In this document: positions 13,987-15,900 of the stretch, piece by piece | Layout of the letters: each line of letters starts with the position of its first letter | Numbering within the stretch: the first letter of the stretch is position 1 | Origin: Caulobacter sp. CCH9-E1 | GTDB taxonomy: Bacteria > Pseudomonadota > Alphaproteobacteria > Caulobacterales > Caulobacteraceae | Reading direction: 5' to 3' | DNA length: 15,900 bases | NCBI RefSeq assembly: GCF_001556515.1 | Contig: NZ_LSJA01000291.1 | Coordinates: forward strand, 1 to 15,900 | Notes under the pieces: model-generated | Seen by the model: the letters and a program-made list of their open reading frames with translations, nothing else | Told to the model about the DNA's origin: nothing | Database searches by the model: none | Program-made: the position numbers and the translations under genes

Positions 13987-15777
13987 ATGAACGCGCCCTT
14001 CAAGCCCGACGCCCCGCCCGAATGGAACCTGGCCGATCTCTATGTCGGCCGCGACGATCCCCGCATCGAGACCGACCTTTCCGCCGCCAAGGCGGCCAAT
14101 GACGAGCTGGCCTCGCTGGAGGGCATGTTCCTGGAGGCTCGCAAGGAGCCCCAGCGCCTGGGCGTGCTGCTGGATCGCGGCATCACGCTCTATGAGCAGG
14201 CGACCAACGGCCTGTGGGGCGTCGGCGCCTATGCCGCCCTCGCGGCGTCGGTCGCGCGGGACGATCCGGCCTGGGCCAAGTTCGAGGCGGACCTGCGGGC
14301 CCGCTCGTCGCAGATCGCCGCCGAGAGCCTGTTCTTCACGCTGGAGCTGAACCAGCTGGAGGACGGCGAGATCGCCAAGGCGCTGGAGGCTCATCCCGAG
14401 GCCGCCCGCTGGGCGCCGTGGCTGCGCCGTGTGCGCCTGTCGCGGCCGCACGAGCTGTCGCCGGAGCTGGAGCGCTTCATCGTCGACAAGGCCCCGGCCG
14501 TCGCCAACTGGGTGCGGCTGTGGGACGAGACCCTGGCTAAACTCACAGCGAATGTCGGCGACGAGAGTCTGACCCTGGCCGAGGCGCTGAACCGCCTGTC
14601 CGACCCCGACGTCGCGCGCCGCAAGGCCGCCGCCGACGGCCTGGCGAAAGCGCTGGAGGAGCGCGCCTCGACCCAGGCGCTCGTGCTGAACACCCTGGCC
14701 TTCGAAAAGCAGGTCGAGGACCGCTGGCGTCATTACGAGACGCCCGCCCAGTCGCGGCACCTGGCCAACGAGGTCGACGCCGACGCGGTCGACGCCCTGG
14801 AACAGGCGGTGGTCGAGGCCTATCCGCGCCTGTCGCACCGCTATTACGCCCTGAAGGCCAAGGTCATGGGGCTCCCGGCTCTCGACTACTGGGACCGCAA
14901 CGCGCCGCTGACCGCCGCCGCCCCGCGCAACTACGCCTGGGAGGAGGCCAAGGGCATGGTGCTGGAGAGCTTCCAGGACCTGGCGCCCCAGTTCGCCGAC
15001 GCCGCCCGGGTCTTCTTCGACAAGCCGTGGATCGACGCCAAGCCCCGTCCGGGCAAGCAGTCAGGCGCCTTCGCTCATCCGGTGACGGCCGACCGCCATC
15101 CGTTCGTGTTCATGAACTACATGGGCGAGCGACGCGACGTGCTGACCCTGGCCCACGAGCTGGGCCACGCGGTGCACCAGACCCTGTGCCAGCCGCTGGG
15201 CACCCTGCTGGCCGACACGCCGCTGACCCTGGCCGAGACGGCCTCCATCTTCGGTGAAGGCCTGGTGTTCGACCGCCTGCTGGCGGAAGCCTCGCCCGAG
15301 GACCGCAAGGGCCTGCTGGCCGGCAAGATCGAGGACGGCCTCAACACCGTCGTCCGCCAGATCGCCTTCCACCGCTTCGAGCGCCGCTTCCACGAGGCGC
15401 GGCTGGAGGGCGAGCTGTCGTCCGACCAGATCGGGGCCCTGTGGCTGGACGTGATGGGTGAAAGCCTGGGACCGGCCGTGAAGCTGAACGCCGGCTACGA
15501 GCATTACTGGGCCTATGTCAGCCACTTCTGCCACGCGCCGTTCTACGTCTACGCCTATGCGTTCGGGGACCTCCTGGTGCGCGGCCTGATGGAGAAGCGG
15601 CGCGAGGATCCGGTCGCCTTCGCGCCGCTCTACGAGGAGATGCTCGCGGCGGGGGGCGCGCGCACCTATGTAGAGGCCTTGAAGCCGTTCGGCCTGAACC
15701 CTCGCGAGAAGGCGTTCTGGGCGGCGGGCTGCGCCCAGCTGGAACGGCTGGTGGATGAGTTCGAAGCCTTGGTGTGA
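13987..15777 (+). CDS. pepF: M3-family zinc oligoendopeptidase (PepF type)
   Basis: A 596-residue cytoplasmic metallopeptidase that cuts short peptides. The N-terminal helical region (about 10-200) is the usual PepF-type lid. The zinc site is LAHELGHAVHQTL, with His390 and His394 as ligands and Glu391 as catalytic base; Glu417 in LAETASIFGE is the third ligand. YEHYWAYVSHF and FYVYAYAFGDLL (about 504-530) are conserved substrate-side helices. Length and motif order fit the full-length family. The ATG at 13987 is chosen; an in-frame TTG at 13981 adds two residues, and neither has a ribosome site. It is divergent from tacA, 216 bp away, and is followed within five bases by a palindromic repeat. 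Confidence 0.95.
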   Translation: MNAPFKPDAPPEWNLADLYVGRDDPRIETDLSAAKAANDELASLEGMFLEARKEPQRLGVLLDRGITLYEQATNGLWGVGAYAALAASVARDDPAWAKFEADLRARSSQIAAESLFFTLELNQLEDGEIAKALEAHPEAARWAPWLRRVRLSRPHELSPELERFIVDKAPAVANWVRLWDETLAKLTANVGDESLTLAEALNRLSDPDVARRKAAADGLAKALEERASTQALVLNTLAFEKQVEDRWRHYETPAQSRHLANEVDADAVDALEQAVVEAYPRLSHRYYALKAKVMGLPALDYWDRNAPLTAAAPRNYAWEEAKGMVLESFQDLAPQFADAARVFFDKPWIDAKPRPGKQSGAFAHPVTADRHPFVFMNYMGERRDVLTLAHELGHAVHQTLCQPLGTLLADTPLTLAETASIFGEGLVFDRLLAEASPEDRKGLLAGKIEDGLNTVVRQIAFHRFERRFHEARLEGELSSDQIGALWLDVMGESLGPAVKLNAGYEHYWAYVSHFCHAPFYVYAYAFGDLLVRGLMEKRREDPVAFAPLYEEMLAAGGARTYVEALKPFGLNPREKAFWAAGCAQLERLVDEFEALV

Positions 15778-15781
15778 GCGT

Positions 15782-15900
15782 CCTTCTGCCCCTGTGGGAG
15801 AAGGTGGCCGCCGCAGGCGGTCGGATGAGGGGTTTCTCCGACTGTCCGCGCGACCCCTCATCCGTCGCTTCGCGACACCTTCTCCCGCAAGGGGAGAAGG
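15782..15900. repeat. Intergenic palindromic repeat, copy 2 (after pepF), possible terminator
   Basis: The element is a 119-bp imperfect palindrome. Outer arms (15782-15806 and 15876-15900) read CCTTCT...GGGAGAAGGTG and its near-exact reverse complement. Inner arms CGGATGAGGGGT and ACCCCTCATCCG are exact. Each side carries its own mini-hairpin: CCGCC-GCA-GGCGG and TCGC-TTC-GCGA. It could fold into a branched cruciform or a strong RNA hairpin ending the pepF transcript. The core and outline match the copy at 9452-9564. The right arm ends at the window edge, so a few further bases may belong to it. Confidence 0.85.

Overview
The window looks like a chromosomal segment of a Caulobacter species (Alphaproteobacteria, C. 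crescentus/vibrioides group). It is GC-rich with strong G/C bias at codon third positions. It carries an 89-residue GapR, a 488-residue TacA-type response regulator and a 41-residue zinc-ligand-poor L36. From memory, gapR and tacA lie a few genes apart in C. crescentus (CC_3319 and CC_3315), which fits the order here. No rRNA, tRNA, CRISPR array, transposase or phage gene was seen.

Left part (1-4723, all minus strand). A family 2 glycosyltransferase runs off the left edge. Next comes a cell-surface signalling operon transcribed leftwards: FecI-type sigma factor, FecR-type anti-sigma factor, and a TonB-dependent receptor with an N-terminal STN signalling domain. The receptor has a clear signal peptide upstream of its first conventional start codon, with no ATG, GTG or TTG to begin it. 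A CTG start at 3057 is proposed.

Middle (4724-10710). A 327-bp gap with two perfect 12-bp palindromes leads to an aldose 1-epimerase, whose 3' end overlaps that of a convergent lipoprotein lytic transglycosylase. From a good sigma-70-type promoter follow rpmJ and a HAD phosphatase (stop and start overlap), then a beta-hydroxyacid dehydrogenase family enzyme, gapR, a small basic protein, an AT-rich spacer with a CtrA-like site, and an unrecognised coiled-coil plus winged-helix-like protein.

Right part (10711-15900). A secreted alpha/beta hydrolase on the minus strand, with codon use unlike its neighbours and a perfect 20-bp palindrome over its start codon, separates these genes from tacA. A 46-codon ORF starts three bases after the tacA stop. 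The tacA-pepF divergent gap holds a CtrA-box candidate and a promoter that would make the pepF mRNA leaderless. Two long imperfect palindromes of one repeat family lie after gapR (9452-9564) and after pepF (15782-15900).

No wholly new multi-gene system is evident. The best leads are the non-AUG start of the receptor, the palindrome over the hydrolase start, the 46-codon ORF behind tacA, the unknown DNA-binding candidate at 10231, and the dispersed palindromic repeat.
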